Shown here in pieces: positions 4,933 to 5,162 of a stretch of 5,162 bases of DNA (the stretch's first letter is position 1; each line of letters opens with the position of its first letter). Both the position numbers and the translations under genes were made by a program. This stretch comes from Thermus sp. JCM 17653 (GTDB taxonomy: Bacteria; Deinococcota; Deinococci; Deinococcales; Thermaceae). The notes under the pieces are model-generated. The model worked only from the letters and a program-made list of their open reading frames with translations, made no database searches and was not told the origin of the DNA. The DNA lies in the NCBI GenBank assembly GCA_001311585.1, contig BBBN01000124.1, positions 1 to 5,162 on the forward strand, in the 5' to 3' direction.

Positions 4933-5162
4933 GGCCACCTCCAAGCGTAGCGGACCCAGGCGTAGGGGGCTTCCCGGTAGCCCGCCTCGAGGCCCAGGTC
5001 CCCAAACCACAGGGCCAGGCTACCCGCCCAAGGATGGGAAAGGGTGAAAAGGAGGCTAGCCTCCCCTAAGTAAAGCCCGCCCTCCAGGCGGTTCGCCCCC
5101 CCGAGGCGCAAGGCGAGGTCCAAAACCTCCCCTCCCTCCCCCACCTCCCCCTTCCAGCCTAG
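4929..5162 (-). CDS. Hypothetical protein, C-terminal part only, possibly an outer-membrane beta-barrel
   Basis: The frame is open from the right edge of the window to TGA 4931-4929, so the true start lies outside; the GTG at 5144 is probably internal. The visible 77 residues alternate hydrophobic and polar or small residues (for example LRLGGANRLEGGLYLGEASL and GSLALWFGDLGLEAGY). They end in aromatic-rich strands (YAWVRYAWRW), a pattern typical of amphipathic beta-strands and of the end of outer-membrane barrels, although the last residue is Pro rather than Phe. The stop overlaps the GTG of the LolA-like gene (GTGA), so the two are co-translated and may both serve the cell envelope. I do not recognise a family, and the barrel idea is inference from residue pattern only. 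Confidence 0.5.
   Translation of the reverse strand, partial: LGWKGEVGEGGEVLDLALRLGGANRLEGGLYLGEASLLFTLSHPWAGSLALWFGDLGLEAGYREAPYAWVRYAWRWP
4936..4942 (-). promoter_or_regulatory. Ribosome binding site deciding the LolA-like GTG start
   Basis: GGAGGTG on the minus strand (4942-4936) lies three bases before GTG 4932-4930, five bases from the GGAGG core. It is inside the last codons of the upstream gene and supports GTG 4932 over more distant in-frame starts such as the one at 5010. Confidence 0.75.

Noticed and set aside
1..5162. CRISPR array, insertion sequence, attachment site or replication origin
   Set aside because: No regularly spaced repeats, transposase motifs, terminal inverted repeats or clusters of DnaA boxes were seen; recF here is not next to dnaA or dnaN within the window.

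Overview
This window looks like chromosomal DNA from a Thermus species. It is very GC-rich, codons end mostly in G or C, and several proteins (RecF, SlyD, cysteine synthase) read like Thermus thermophilus family members as I remember them. No database was searched. No mobile element, CRISPR array or phage gene is visible. Most of the sequence is ordinary core genome.

Left part, plus strand (1-2557): a compact gene string. It starts with the C-terminal two thirds of a major facilitator drug-efflux-type transporter, cut by the window edge. Next is recF, whose ATG shares a base with the transporter stop. Then comes a DUF721/DciA-family gene that overlaps the recF end and carries an extra four-cysteine zinc-ribbon-like segment. 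RecF acts at single-strand gaps and DciA-type proteins load the replicative helicase, so this pair is a DNA replication and repair module like the recF-DUF721 pairs of actinobacteria.

Middle, minus strand (2530-3274): slyD, a FKBP-type prolyl isomerase with a His-rich tail, followed by a promoter, tRNA-Glu(CTC) and tRNA-Val(TAC). The two tRNAs are separated by one base. A strong GC hairpin with a U tract ends the tRNA unit. A short divergent region (3275-3381) holds a perfect 9-bp inverted repeat and a -10 box placed so that the cysteine synthase mRNA should be leaderless.

Right part (3382-5162): a PLP-dependent cysteine synthase on the plus strand converges on a minus-strand LolA-like exported protein. 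Their stop codons share a CTAG. The LolA-like gene is translationally coupled (GTGA overlap) to the end of an upstream gene that runs off the window and may encode an outer-membrane beta-barrel.

The most striking property is technical. Four of the six protein genes (recF, dciA, cysK, lolA) can be read as full-length proteins only if eight or nine single-base shifts are allowed. Nearly all are one-base losses, many in G or C runs. This points to homopolymer errors in the read or assembly rather than to four neighbouring pseudogenes. The true products are described below as reconstructed across these shifts. I found no clearly new biological system; the best biological leads are the zinc-ribbon DciA beside RecF and the palindrome next to the leaderless cysK promoter.
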